A stretch of DNA of 64,000 nt from Ruegeria sp. AD91A (GTDB lineage: Bacteria; Pseudomonadota; Alphaproteobacteria; Rhodobacterales; Rhodobacteraceae), in the NCBI RefSeq assembly GCF_003443535.1, contig NZ_CP031947.1:186001-250000 (forward strand). Direction: 5' to 3'. The position numbers and the translations under genes were made by a program. Numbering within the stretch: the stretch's first letter is position 1; every line of letters starts with the position of its first letter. Positions 47,113 to 55,976 of the stretch are shown piece after piece. A model generated the notes under the pieces. The model was not told the origin of the DNA, made no database searches, and saw nothing but the letters and a program-made list of their open reading frames with translations.

Positions 47113-48237
47113 ATGACTAAACATTCGACTCTTTCGAGACGCTCTGTGCTGAAAAGCGCGGGCGCCGCGGCACTTGCGGCACCCCTGTACAGCAAGAGCG
47201 CTCTGGCTTCGTCGGGCGAAATCAACATTCTAATGTGGTCGGATTATCTACCGCCCAGCTTCATCGAAGAGTTTGAGACCCTTACGGGAATCAAAGTGAA
47301 CTACACCGGTATCGGCTCGAATGAAGAAATCATCAACAAGATGAAGGCCACCAAAGGTCAGGGCTTTGATATTGTTTCACCGACCAACAACCGCTCGCTT
47401 CAGTGGGAGCCGTTGGAGCTGTTGCAGCCTTTTGACATGAACAAGGTTCCGATCGATCTGGTGAACCCTGCCATGGCCAAGATTGGCACCGACGCTTGGG
47501 ACTTTGGTGGTTCCGGTGCGCACTGGCTGCCGCATATCTGGGGTACAGAAGGCATCGCATATCGTACTGACTTGTGGCTGCCGGAAGGTGACGCTCCGTC
47601 GTATGGCGATGTGTGGTCGGAAGCGAACGCTGGCAAAACCATGGGCCGCGCGCATTCGATGATGCTGGGTGCAGGTCTTTACATGGAACGCGCTGGCGAA
47701 ATGGAGCCGGGTTCGGTCTGGGCCGCGTACGGTGATGAAGACACCATGCGCAAGGTTTGGGGCCAGATCACCGACTGGTGCGTCGCCCGCAAGGATCGCA
47801 TCAAGCTTATCTGGAACGATGCCGATACACAGAAAAACGGCCTGTTGAATGAAGGCGTTATTGTAGGTCAAACTTGGGACGGCCCGCCACTTGCACTGAA
47901 GTCCGCAGGCGAGCCAGTGCATTATCAGGCACCTGTCGAAGGTGCGATGGCTTGGGTGGATGGTATATCTATGCCGACTGGTGCTGCGAATATCGACCAG
48001 GTTTACGCCTTCATCGACTTCGCCTATCAGGCCAAGCCTGCCGGTGTTGCCATTGACAGCCACGGCTACAACTCGCCGGTGCTGGGTGCTGACCAATATT
48101 CCGGCGACACCTACAAGAAGAACTTTGCCGAAGCCTATCCGGGCGACTCGCTGGCCAACCTCAATCCGTGGCCGGCCGAAGCGCCTTGGTACGCCGAAAC
48201 CCGGACCGAGTTCGTCAACAAATTCAAGAGCGCTTAA
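47113..48237 (+). CDS. PotD-type (polyamine family) ABC transporter binding protein
   Basis: 374-residue family 1/PotD-like binding protein with a twin-arginine type signal ('SRRSVLKSAGAAALAAP', RR at 9-10; cleavage near residue 32). The mature start 'SGEINILMWSDYLPPSFIEEFETLTGIKVNYTGIGSNEE' is typical of spermidine/putrescine receptors. The ligand is uncertain, since this family also binds other cations and sugars. First gene of a complete four-gene transporter, with a stem-loop after it. Confidence 0.88.
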   Translation: MTKHSTLSRRSVLKSAGAAALAAPLYSKSALASSGEINILMWSDYLPPSFIEEFETLTGIKVNYTGIGSNEEIINKMKATKGQGFDIVSPTNNRSLQWEPLELLQPFDMNKVPIDLVNPAMAKIGTDAWDFGGSGAHWLPHIWGTEGIAYRTDLWLPEGDAPSYGDVWSEANAGKTMGRAHSMMLGAGLYMERAGEMEPGSVWAAYGDEDTMRKVWGQITDWCVARKDRIKLIWNDADTQKNGLLNEGVIVGQTWDGPPLALKSAGEPVHYQAPVEGAMAWVDGISMPTGAANIDQVYAFIDFAYQAKPAGVAIDSHGYNSPVLGADQYSGDTYKKNFAEAYPGDSLANLNPWPAEAPWYAETRTEFVNKFKSA

Positions 48238-48253
48238 GCGTTCCGAATCTTCG

Positions 48254-48274
48254 CCCTCCGCTTTTGGCGGGGGG
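48254..48274 (+). terminator. Stem-loop after the PotD-type gene
   Basis: CCCTCCGC (48254-48261) pairs with GCGGGGGG (48267-48274) with one U-G wobble and a TTTTG loop. There is no T tract. Same position relative to the binding-protein gene as four other hairpins in this window. Confidence 0.55.
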
Positions 48275-48352
48275 CCCCTTCTGCGCGCCGTCCCGGCGTG
48301 ACGGACACTAATATGGTGTGGTGAAAACACGCACTTCAGGGAGAAACCAAAA

Positions 48353-49465
48353 ATGAGTGCAGGGGTCGGAGTCGATCTGGAAAACCTGTGGATCCGTTTC
48401 GGTGACTTCGTCGCCGTGCGCGATGCAAACGTCAACATCAACGGAGGCGATTTCTTTTCGTTCCTCGGGCCATCCGGCTGCGGTAAAACAACCATACTAA
48501 GGGCTGTTTCGGGCTTTCTTGAACCGAGCGAAGGCAATGTTCTGATTGGCGGCAACAATATGCGCGGTATCGGGCCCAACAAGCGTCCGACAGCGCTGAT
48601 CTTTCAGAATCTCGCTTTGTTCCCGCTGATGAAAGTCTGGGAAAACATTACGTTTTCCATGGAAATCAAAGGGGCCAGTGCTGCCGAGCGCCGCAGGCGT
48701 GCCGATGAGCTTCTGGACATGATTGCGTTGCCGGGGCAGGGAGACAAACTGCCAAGCGAATTGTCGGGCGGTCAGCGTCAGCGTGTGGCGATCGCTCGCG
48801 CTCTGTGCGCGGAACCGGACGTGCTGTTGCTGGATGAACCTCTGTCGGCGCTTGACCTGAAACTGCGCCAGCACATGCGGACCGAACTCCGTGAGATTCA
48901 GCAACGGGTCGGTATTACCTTTATCTACATCACGCACGATCAAGGCGAAGCGCTGACGATGTCAGACAATATCGCCGTCATGCGCGCCGGCGTGATTGAC
49001 CAGATTGCCGACGGAAAAACGATCTATAACGATCCCAACACGGCTTTTGCTGCCTCTTTTGTTGGCGAAAACAATGTGTTCCGAGGAAAAGTCAAACAGG
49101 TGATGGGCACCGAAGCTTTGATCTCGACCAACCGCTCGGGTGATCTGGTGGCACGGATCTCAACTGCCAATCAGGGCAAGATGAAAGAAGGCGACGACGC
49201 GATGATGTTCATCCGACCCGAAGCCTTCGCCATTGCTCCTGAAGGGGCAACGGGAGATCATTTTGTCACTGCCCGGGTTAACCATGAAGAGTTCGAAGGA
49301 AACGCATTCAATATCTTTACCGAGGGTGAAGGCGGCAAGGAAATCAAGGTCTCGATCCCCAACCACGGGCAATCTTTCGACGATCACACCGGGCAGAACA
49401 TCACGCTGGAATACGAAACGCATAATGCCGTCGTTGTTCCTGCCGGTGAACTGGCCGCAGAATAA
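48353..49465 (+). CDS. PotA-type ABC transporter ATPase
   Basis: 370-residue ATPase with C-terminal TOBE domain. Walker A 'GPSGCGKTT' (residues about 42-50), signature 'LSGGQRQRVAIARAL', Walker B 'VLLLDEPLSALDLK', and the H-loop 'IYITHDQGEALTMSD'. 'MMFIRPEAFAI' opens the regulatory domain. It shares an operon with the PotD-, PotB- and PotC-type genes; 12 bp to the next gene. Confidence 0.92.
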   Translation: MSAGVGVDLENLWIRFGDFVAVRDANVNINGGDFFSFLGPSGCGKTTILRAVSGFLEPSEGNVLIGGNNMRGIGPNKRPTALIFQNLALFPLMKVWENITFSMEIKGASAAERRRRADELLDMIALPGQGDKLPSELSGGQRQRVAIARALCAEPDVLLLDEPLSALDLKLRQHMRTELREIQQRVGITFIYITHDQGEALTMSDNIAVMRAGVIDQIADGKTIYNDPNTAFAASFVGENNVFRGKVKQVMGTEALISTNRSGDLVARISTANQGKMKEGDDAMMFIRPEAFAIAPEGATGDHFVTARVNHEEFEGNAFNIFTEGEGGKEIKVSIPNHGQSFDDHTGQNITLEYETHNAVVVPAGELAAE

Positions 49466-49477
49466 GGGGATAAACTC

Positions 49478-50398
49478 ATGCCCCATTTTCTGAAGGAATT
49501 CTTCAACCGCAACGGAACCGGTATGGGCTTGGCGATCCTGGGCCTGGTTCTGTTCTGGACCATCGGCCTGATCATCCTGCCGCAGCTGTCGATGCTGGAT
49601 TTCTCGTTCCGTCCGAACCTTCCGCCGCCAGAGATTGGCGGCCCTAAGGACGTCTATACTCTGGAGAACTACAAATACTTGATCTATGGCCCGGAGGGCG
49701 GCAGTCAGGACTATAACACAGTCGACCTGAGGGTGTTCTTCCGAACCCTTGTGGCCGCTGTTTGTGTGACAATCTTTAACCTGATCATCTGCTACCCGAT
49801 TGCCTACTATTTGGGTCAATCCGAAGGCAGCCATATCCGCATCTTCGCGATCATGCTGATCATTCCCTATTGGATTAACGAGATTCTGCGGGCCTTTGCG
49901 TTGCGCATAATCTTCGGTGAGACCGGGGTGCTGAACACGCTGTTCATGGGATTGGGTATCTGGGATGTGCCGTTTGATTTCATCCGCAATGACATCGCGC
50001 TCTATGCAGGTCTTGGGTATGCCTACATCCTGCTGATGATCTTCCCGATGTACAACGTCATTGAAAGTCTGGACAAAAACCAGATCGAAGCGGCACGCGA
50101 TCTGGGTGCGCCGTGGTGGCGAATACACTGGCGTGTGGTCATTCCCTACGCCAAGCCTGGTATCAGCTCGGGTTGTACCATGGTTTTCATGTTGTCTGCC
50201 GGTGCGTTGGCTGCACCGCAGATTCTGGGCGGTCCGTCCAGCTTGTGGTTCACACAGCTGATTTATCAGCAATTCAATGACAACAACGACTGGCCACAAG
50301 GGGCCGCGTACGCGATCGTCCTGCTGGTCACTTGTATCCTGTTCGTGCTGGCCGTTATGCGCCTGTTCAAAGTGAACATGGGGGATATCGGGAAATGA
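49478..50398 (+). CDS. PotB-type ABC transporter permease
   Basis: 306-residue inner-membrane permease with about six hydrophobic segments. The EAA loop is 'NQIEAARDLGAPWWRIHWRVVIPYAKPG', and 'IIPYWINEILRAFALRIIFGETGVLN' matches the PotB group. The final codons overlap the next permease start by ATGA. Confidence 0.92.
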   Translation: MPHFLKEFFNRNGTGMGLAILGLVLFWTIGLIILPQLSMLDFSFRPNLPPPEIGGPKDVYTLENYKYLIYGPEGGSQDYNTVDLRVFFRTLVAAVCVTIFNLIICYPIAYYLGQSEGSHIRIFAIMLIIPYWINEILRAFALRIIFGETGVLNTLFMGLGIWDVPFDFIRNDIALYAGLGYAYILLMIFPMYNVIESLDKNQIEAARDLGAPWWRIHWRVVIPYAKPGISSGCTMVFMLSAGALAAPQILGGPSSLWFTQLIYQQFNDNNDWPQGAAYAIVLLVTCILFVLAVMRLFKVNMGDIGK

Positions 50399-51666
50399 AC
50401 AATTCCTTCCTCCGTATAAGCATCTGGGTCTATCTGGCGATCTTCTTCCTGTACCTGCTGGGTCCATTGGTGATCATGTCGATCACTGCGTTCAACTCGT
50501 CCGGGTTCCCCCGGATGAGTCCGTGGGAATGCCTCACATTCCAGTGGTTCGGCGAGCTATTTCAGGATCAGCGGATCCTGAACGGTATTAAGAACTCGCT
50601 GATCATCGGTATTGGCACAGTCATCCTGTCAGTCGCCATGGGCCTGGCAGGCGCACTGTTGCTGACCCAGATCTGGCCAAAACTGCGTGCGACTTACTAC
50701 ACGATCATCATCGCACCGATCCTGATCCCCGGCGTGGTTCTGGGTATCTCGACGCTGGTGTTCTGGGACCGGATCAACCGGATGTTGGGATTGGGGGCAG
50801 ACAGCTTCCTTTCAAATGGCATCTTCCTGACGGTGATCGGCCAATCCACCTTTATCGCCAGCTACTGCATGCTGGTGTTGGTGGCGCGTTTGCAGCGCTA
50901 CGACATGGCGCTGACCGAAGCGGCGCTTGACCTTGGGGCCAGCCACGCACAGGCTTTCCGCAAGATCCTGCTGCCGTTCATGCGTCCGGCGATTGCATCA
51001 GCGGCAGTGTTGGCTTTCCTCGCATCGTTCGAGAACTACAACACCACCACCTTTACCTTCGGTGAATACCCGACATTGACGATCGAACTGGCTCAAAAGG
51101 TCCGTTATGGAATCACGCCCGCAATCTCGGCGCTGGCCTTCATCATCGTAGCGCTGACGGTTTTCTTTGCGCTCATGAACGAAGCCAAGCTGAAACGGCA
51201 GGAACTGGTGGCAGCAGCCCGCAAGAACGCAACGGTGGAAGAGCTTGCAGGTAAGATCAAACTGCCCAGCTTCTTTGCCGGTAACATGGCTGCCGTTCTA
51301 CTGGTCGTTTTTGCCGTCGCAACGATCACCGTGGTTGGAACGGCGGCGACCTATAATCCTGCGCAGTGTATCGCCGATATTCGTGAGCAAAAGCAGTTGG
51401 AAGCGGAACAGCGGATCCAGGAGTTGCGCAAACAGCGTGAGGAACGTCGCAAGCAGCAAGAAGCTCAAGAGGCCGAACAGGGTGGCGGACAAACCGCGCC
51501 AAAACCATCCAATAACAGCGGCTTTGGCAATGTGTTCGCCCCAAATTCTCTGGGTGGTGATGAAAACGAAGGCGAAGATGGTGCTTCTGAAACTGAAACC
51601 GCGCCAACTGGTAATAGTGGTTTCGGAGGGGTGTTTGACCCCAACAGCCTGCAAAGCGATGAATAG
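50395..51666 (+). CDS. PotC-type ABC transporter permease with extra helix and repeat-bearing tail
   Basis: 423 residues from the ATG at 50395 (ATGA overlap). Residues 1 to about 280 are an ordinary PotC permease (EAA loop 'LTEAALDLGASHAQAFRKILLPFMRP'). Then comes an additional hydrophobic helix (about 293-318, 'FFAGNMAAVLLVVFAVATIT'), a charged coiled-coil-like stretch rich in Glu, Gln and Arg (about 325-362), and an acidic tail. The tail has two copies of SGFG-x-VF-x-PNSL (375-386 and 408-419). The seventh helix would put the tail in the periplasm. Such a tail is not part of usual PotC proteins; its role is unknown. Confidence 0.9.
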   Translation: MNNSFLRISIWVYLAIFFLYLLGPLVIMSITAFNSSGFPRMSPWECLTFQWFGELFQDQRILNGIKNSLIIGIGTVILSVAMGLAGALLLTQIWPKLRATYYTIIIAPILIPGVVLGISTLVFWDRINRMLGLGADSFLSNGIFLTVIGQSTFIASYCMLVLVARLQRYDMALTEAALDLGASHAQAFRKILLPFMRPAIASAAVLAFLASFENYNTTTFTFGEYPTLTIELAQKVRYGITPAISALAFIIVALTVFFALMNEAKLKRQELVAAARKNATVEELAGKIKLPSFFAGNMAAVLLVVFAVATITVVGTAATYNPAQCIADIREQKQLEAEQRIQELRKQREERRKQQEAQEAEQGGGQTAPKPSNNSGFGNVFAPNSLGGDENEGEDGASETETAPTGNSGFGGVFDPNSLQSDE

Positions 51667-51691
51667 CTGTACAGGTTCATAGCCTTGGCAT

Positions 51692-51724
51692 CCGCCCGGA
51701 CTGACTTCAGGTCTGTTCGGGCGG
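51692..51724. terminator. Stem-loop between convergent operons
   Basis: CCGCCCGGACTGAC (51692-51705) pairs with GTCTGTTCGGGCGG (51711-51724) over 14 positions with two mismatches or wobbles. It begins 25 bp after the PotC-type stop and overlaps the end of the converging GH42 gene. It can serve the rightward operon; T-rich bases follow only loosely. Confidence 0.6.
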
Positions 51725-53623
51725 GTTGCGTTTAAGGATTTTGACGTCACAGCCTTCGACGGTGTGTCCGTTCCAATCCACCGGTCCTGCGTTGTAGTTG
51801 ATCAGGAAGTCATGATTGGCCGTCTCACGCAATCGCAGGCCTTGCGGCATCGTGCGCAATGTCAAATCGGCTTCTTCCGCAGCCATGGCTATCACACGGT
51901 CCCAAAGGTCTTCATCCGGGAAACCTGCCAAGTACCACATTCCATCTCCGGCCTTGAGCGCAGATGTTCCGTCTTCGAAACTCAGCAGATCTTCAGCTTC
52001 TCCTGATAGCCGGTCGATCCAATGCCGCGCCGCGCCTCCTCCACGAACCTTAAGGTGAATTGCAGGTGGCAGAGTTTCTACCAGATCGACGTTGCAGTCT
52101 ATCATGCTCAGACCGGGTCGACCGTTGTCAGGAATTTGAAAATCTCGGGTGATCGCACCACTGCGTGGCCCCAGAACCGCAAGATCGCACCTGTTTGCCA
52201 GGTGTTGTTCCAACTCAGGTTCTATTCTAGCCAAACCGGGAGCAAGGATCAGACTGTAACGAGCGGAAATGTCGTTCGCCGAAACAAAGTCGACAGACAA
52301 ACCGGCACGACGCAGCGCACGATATGCTGAAAAAACCAATCGGAAATAATCAAAACCCGCGCCTTGCGGTTGCGTCGACCACGCCCAATCCGAAGCATAA
52401 TCGAATAGAATTGCCACCTTGGCCTGTACCTGTTGCACCGCACCCAACTTTTTCAGATTGTCTGCGGTCTGGCGGGCCTCTGCCAGTGCGGGTGCAGGGT
52501 GATTGTTCGATGTCAGCAAGCCGGCATGCATCTGCTCTTGTGCAAACGGGGCTTGTCGCCAGCGGAAATAGCTTACCACCTCAGCGCCATGAGCCACAGC
52601 CTCAAGCGTCCACAGGCGTACCATTCCAGGAAGAGGTGCCGGGTTGTACGGGGCCCAATTCACCGGACCGGGTTGTTGTTCCATCACCCACCAACGGCCA
52701 CGCCCTATGACACGGTAAAGATCATGATGAAACGCCTGCATGTCCGGATCGCCCTGTTGCAAATAGGCGGTCTTGTGCGCTTCGTCGGCTTCCAGCCGGT
52801 CCGATAGAAAACCGATCGGATAACTGTCCCAGGTGGCGATATCCAGATCCGCGCCGACCTTGAAATGGTCGAAGTCCAGAACACGTCCCATGTAATTGTG
52901 CAAAAGCGGCGCATCGGTCAACGGTCGCAGCGTATCCACCTGAGCCCTGTTGAATGCTGCGACCTGATCCGAACTGAAGCGCCGGAATGCAAGCACATGA
53001 GCCGGGTTCGGCTCGGTCACGGTTTGATTGGGCAGGTCGAATTCGTTGAAGGTGCGATATTCCATCGACCAGAACACATTGCCCCACGCCCGGTTCAGCG
53101 TTTCAACGCTGTCGTACCGCTCGGCCAGCCAATGGCGAAACGCCTGTTGGGCAGCTGCGCTGTAGCTGAGAGTGGTGTCGTGACACCCATATTCGTTGTC
53201 AATCTGCCAGGCGACCACATGCGGGTTCTTACCGTACCGTTCACCCAATATCCGGGCGATGCGGGTACATTCGGCGATATAGCCTTGATGGCTAAAGCAG
53301 TAATGCCGCCGGGATCCGAACTTGCGCGGGTTGCCGTTTTCATCGGCGGCCAGCATGTCCGGGTGTTTGTCCAACATCCAGCGCGGCGGCGTTGCTGTTG
53401 GCGTGCCCAGCACGACCTTCAATCCGGCTGCACCGAGAGTCTCAATCGCGCGATCCAGCCAATCGAATTGTAAAACGCCGGACTGCGGCTCGATGCGACT
53501 CCACGCGAACTCGCCAATGCGCACCCAAGTCAGGCCTGTTTCGACCATTTTCGCGGCATCGTCGGCCCACATCGCCTCTGGCCAATGCTCAGGATAGTAA
53601 CAAACACCCAGTTCCGGCTTCAT
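51707..53623 (-). CDS. GH42 beta-galactosidase, copy 2
   Basis: 638-residue GH42 enzyme. 'ELGVCYYPEHW', acid/base E144 in 'WQIDNEYGCHD' and nucleophile E315 in 'WVMEQQPGPVNW' are intact. It is clearly homologous to copy 1 along its whole length but well diverged, so the two are old paralogues and not a recent duplication. Cytoplasmic. Last gene of the galactoside operon, with an ATGA overlap to the SMP-30 gene. It would supply galactose to the oxidative pathway encoded upstream. Confidence 0.93.
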   Translation of the reverse strand: MKPELGVCYYPEHWPEAMWADDAAKMVETGLTWVRIGEFAWSRIEPQSGVLQFDWLDRAIETLGAAGLKVVLGTPTATPPRWMLDKHPDMLAADENGNPRKFGSRRHYCFSHQGYIAECTRIARILGERYGKNPHVVAWQIDNEYGCHDTTLSYSAAAQQAFRHWLAERYDSVETLNRAWGNVFWSMEYRTFNEFDLPNQTVTEPNPAHVLAFRRFSSDQVAAFNRAQVDTLRPLTDAPLLHNYMGRVLDFDHFKVGADLDIATWDSYPIGFLSDRLEADEAHKTAYLQQGDPDMQAFHHDLYRVIGRGRWWVMEQQPGPVNWAPYNPAPLPGMVRLWTLEAVAHGAEVVSYFRWRQAPFAQEQMHAGLLTSNNHPAPALAEARQTADNLKKLGAVQQVQAKVAILFDYASDWAWSTQPQGAGFDYFRLVFSAYRALRRAGLSVDFVSANDISARYSLILAPGLARIEPELEQHLANRCDLAVLGPRSGAITRDFQIPDNGRPGLSMIDCNVDLVETLPPAIHLKVRGGGAARHWIDRLSGEAEDLLSFEDGTSALKAGDGMWYLAGFPDEDLWDRVIAMAAEEADLTLRTMPQGLRLRETANHDFLINYNAGPVDWNGHTVEGCDVKILKRNPPEQT

Positions 53624-54480
53624 AAGATGACCTTGTGTTCTGCCTGGCCCTGACCTGCATTTCGCGCGGCAAATGTCATGCCGTTGGTCGGTTGGTTTTC
53701 TATTGCTTCCGCGCTCAACCCCTGACGGGCCGTTGTGCAGAAAAGCGTATTTAGTTCATCGCCCCCGAAGGCGGGGCATGACGTATGTAATGCGTCATAT
53801 GCAACGGCCTTCAGAAATGTGCCGTCGGCTGTGTACGCCGCGATCCGGCTGGCGCCCCATTGTGCGATCCAGATATTCCCCTGGGCATCAATGACCGCAC
53901 CATCCGGGTTCAGACCTTCTTTGCGCAAATCCAGAAAAACTGCGCTGTCGTCTTCCGGCCACCCGGTTTCGGCGTTCAGACGCCAGCGCCTGACTTGTTT
54001 CGTTGCGGTGTCGCAGAAATAGGCCACCGAACAATCGGGGGCAAAACAGATCGCATTGGAGATTGTTACATCCGGAACCAATGGTCTCAACTCACCTTTC
54101 CAGAACCGATAGATTGATCCAGCCCCGGGTTCCGCCTGCTTGCCCATTGTCCCGATCCAAAACCCGCCCCAAGGGTCAGCGCGGCCATCATTTGAACGGG
54201 TGACGGGGTTGTCAGCTTCCAGAGACACAATCAAATTCCGCTTACCGGATAGCAAATCAAAACGCCAAAGACCGGTTTCAGAAGCCATTAGAAGTGTATC
54301 GCGGTCCACCCAGCCCGCAGCCGAGACGTGTTCATCGAAGCTCCAGCTTTTTGGCGTACCCCGCTCGCGGGTCATCAGACGTTTGCCGATGATATCGAAC
54401 CAGAAAAGCTGACGCCTTTCAGGATGCCACAACGGGCCTTCGCCCAACTCGCAGGGGCGGTCGTCAAAGATGATGCTCAT
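53620..54480 (-). CDS. SMP-30/gluconolactonase-family sugar lactonase
   Basis: 286-residue six-bladed beta-propeller of the SMP-30/LRE family. Metal-site residues lie in 'CELGEGPLWHPE' (Glu), 'SNDGRADPWGGFWIGTMG' (Asn/Asp) and 'NPDGAVIDAQGNIWIAQWGASRI' (Asp). In this operon it should open galactono-lactone, the product of the SDR dehydrogenase, to galactonate. Substrate assignment comes from context. It overlaps both neighbours by ATGA. Confidence 0.88.
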   Translation of the reverse strand: MSIIFDDRPCELGEGPLWHPERRQLFWFDIIGKRLMTRERGTPKSWSFDEHVSAAGWVDRDTLLMASETGLWRFDLLSGKRNLIVSLEADNPVTRSNDGRADPWGGFWIGTMGKQAEPGAGSIYRFWKGELRPLVPDVTISNAICFAPDCSVAYFCDTATKQVRRWRLNAETGWPEDDSAVFLDLRKEGLNPDGAVIDAQGNIWIAQWGASRIAAYTADGTFLKAVAYDALHTSCPAFGGDELNTLFCTTARQGLSAEAIENQPTNGMTFAARNAGQGQAEHKVIL

Positions 54481-55082
54481 CCGGCGGCCTCATCAAAGGC
54501 CGTTACGATATGCCGGGCGCGCTCTGCGATTTCGGCGACATCTATACCGGGTTTGTAAAGTGCAGAGCCTATCCCAAAGCCATCTGCGCCCGCTTTGATC
54601 CATTGCGCGAAATTGTCGGGTCCGGCACCGCCAACGGCAAAAACAAGCGAGCTTGTGGGCAAAACCGGGCGTAACGCGGCCAAACCCGCCGGACCAGCCA
54701 TCACCCCTGGGAACAGCTTCAACCCGGTGGCCCCGGCCTTGAGGGCCGCGAAAGCTTCGGTTGGGGTGTAAACCCCCGGCCAGCTTTGCAGGCCCAACGC
54801 GACTGATCGCTTGATAACCTCTGCATCATAGTTGGGCGATACGATCAATTTACCACCAGCAGCCGACACAGCGTCCACCTGATCGACTGTCAAAACAGTG
54901 CCCGCGCCGATCAGGGCCTGATTTCCAAACGCATCAACCAAAGTGCCGATACTGTCGAGCGGGTCCGGAGAATTGAGCGGCACTTCGATCCGGTCGATGC
55001 CGGCATCAATAATGGTGCGGCCAACGGCTTTGGCTTCTTGCGGCTTTAACCCGCGCAATATGGCGATGATGGGACGGCTCAT
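54477..55082 (-). CDS. dgoA: 2-dehydro-3-deoxy-6-phosphogalactonate aldolase DgoA
   Basis: 201-residue KDPG/KDPGal-type class I aldolase that splits 2-dehydro-3-deoxy-6-phosphogalactonate to pyruvate and glyceraldehyde 3-phosphate. Schiff-base lysine K122 is in 'TGLKLFPG' and catalytic E33 in 'RIEVPLNSPDPL'. 'IGAGTVLT' is the conserved middle block. The PLNSPDP sequence is the DgoA form. I start at the ATG at 55080-55082, overlapping the dgoK stop by ATGA; the open frame upstream is only dgoK in another frame. Confidence 0.93.
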   Translation of the reverse strand: MSRPIIAILRGLKPQEAKAVGRTIIDAGIDRIEVPLNSPDPLDSIGTLVDAFGNQALIGAGTVLTVDQVDAVSAAGGKLIVSPNYDAEVIKRSVALGLQSWPGVYTPTEAFAALKAGATGLKLFPGVMAGPAGLAALRPVLPTSSLVFAVGGAGPDNFAQWIKAGADGFGIGSALYKPGIDVAEIAERARHIVTAFDEAAG

Positions 55083-55972
55083 GCGGTTTGCCTTGTCATG
55101 TTTCGCGCCAACGCAAGCCCGGCCAGTGTCGCCTCGGTAGCGTTTGCAGTTTCTACAAATGCGCCTTGCCGTTGCAGGGCTGTTGCATATGTCCGCGACA
55201 CGCCTTCCGCTCCGATAATGGCCAGCTGTTGCCCCAGCCAATACGGACGTGTCGCGGCCAGTTCGGCCCCGATCAACAATCCTGAAAGGCGCGCGCGCGC
55301 GGTGGCTTTGGCCTGACCTTGCAACAAGTCCGCGGCTCTCAGGCTAAAAAGACGGGCAGCCAATTGTTCGGGCTTTGAAAACGTATCTGCAACTGCGTCG
55401 GCGAAGGCGTTTTCGTCCCAGCCCGGACCTACAGAGTGTCGTAGTACGGACTGACCACACAGCAGGTCGAACAACTCACCCGTCATGAAAGTACGAAAGC
55501 TTACAACCTCGCCAGCACTCACCTGAACCCATTTCGTGTGGGTGCCGGGCAGGCAGATGACGCCGTCCCAATTCTGACGCGCGCCCAGAAATCCAGCAAT
55601 TTGGGTTTCCTCACCCCGCATCACATCCGGCGGGGTTGTCTGTTTCAGGCCGGGTATGACAAAGGCCCGGATACGCGGGTCTGATCCGGGAACGCGGATC
55701 GGGACATCCGGCAAGGGGTCCGACGGCACGGTCGAATAAGGTGCTTCCACCCAGCCTTGGCGTGCGCCGACCATTCCGCAGGCGACCACATCCACCGGCG
55801 CGCCGGGCAACCAGTTTTCGATCAAATCCAGTAGGGCGGCTTGAAACCCGTCGGGTCCGACATGCGCCATCCCCTTGTCAGATTGCGCATGGTCCAGCGC
55901 GGTCGCACCCTGCATGGCCCAGGCCCGTAAGTGAGATGTTCCCCAGTCGACGGCGATCCACTCAGTATTCAT
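55079..55972 (-). CDS. dgoK: 2-dehydro-3-deoxygalactonokinase DgoK
   Basis: 297-residue sugar-acid kinase of the DgoK family, which phosphorylates 2-dehydro-3-deoxy-D-galactonate at position 6. 'WIAVDWGTSHLRAW' is the N-terminal phosphate-binding loop. 'ICLPGTHTKWVQV', 'FRTFMTGELFDLLC' and 'LLIGAELA' are typical blocks. Start chosen at 55970-55972 (MNTEWIAVDWG), four bp after the SDR stop, with GGGTGA upstream; an ATG 11 codons earlier lies inside the SDR gene. Overlaps dgoA. Confidence 0.92.
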   Translation of the reverse strand: MNTEWIAVDWGTSHLRAWAMQGATALDHAQSDKGMAHVGPDGFQAALLDLIENWLPGAPVDVVACGMVGARQGWVEAPYSTVPSDPLPDVPIRVPGSDPRIRAFVIPGLKQTTPPDVMRGEETQIAGFLGARQNWDGVICLPGTHTKWVQVSAGEVVSFRTFMTGELFDLLCGQSVLRHSVGPGWDENAFADAVADTFSKPEQLAARLFSLRAADLLQGQAKATARARLSGLLIGAELAATRPYWLGQQLAIIGAEGVSRTYATALQRQGAFVETANATEATLAGLALARNMTRQTA

Positions 55973-55976
55973 AACA

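Noticed and set aside
49160..50467. 435-codon antisense frame over the PotA/PotB-type genes
   Set aside because: Histidine-, glutamine- and aspartate-rich shadow translation of membrane-protein codons; not a protein.
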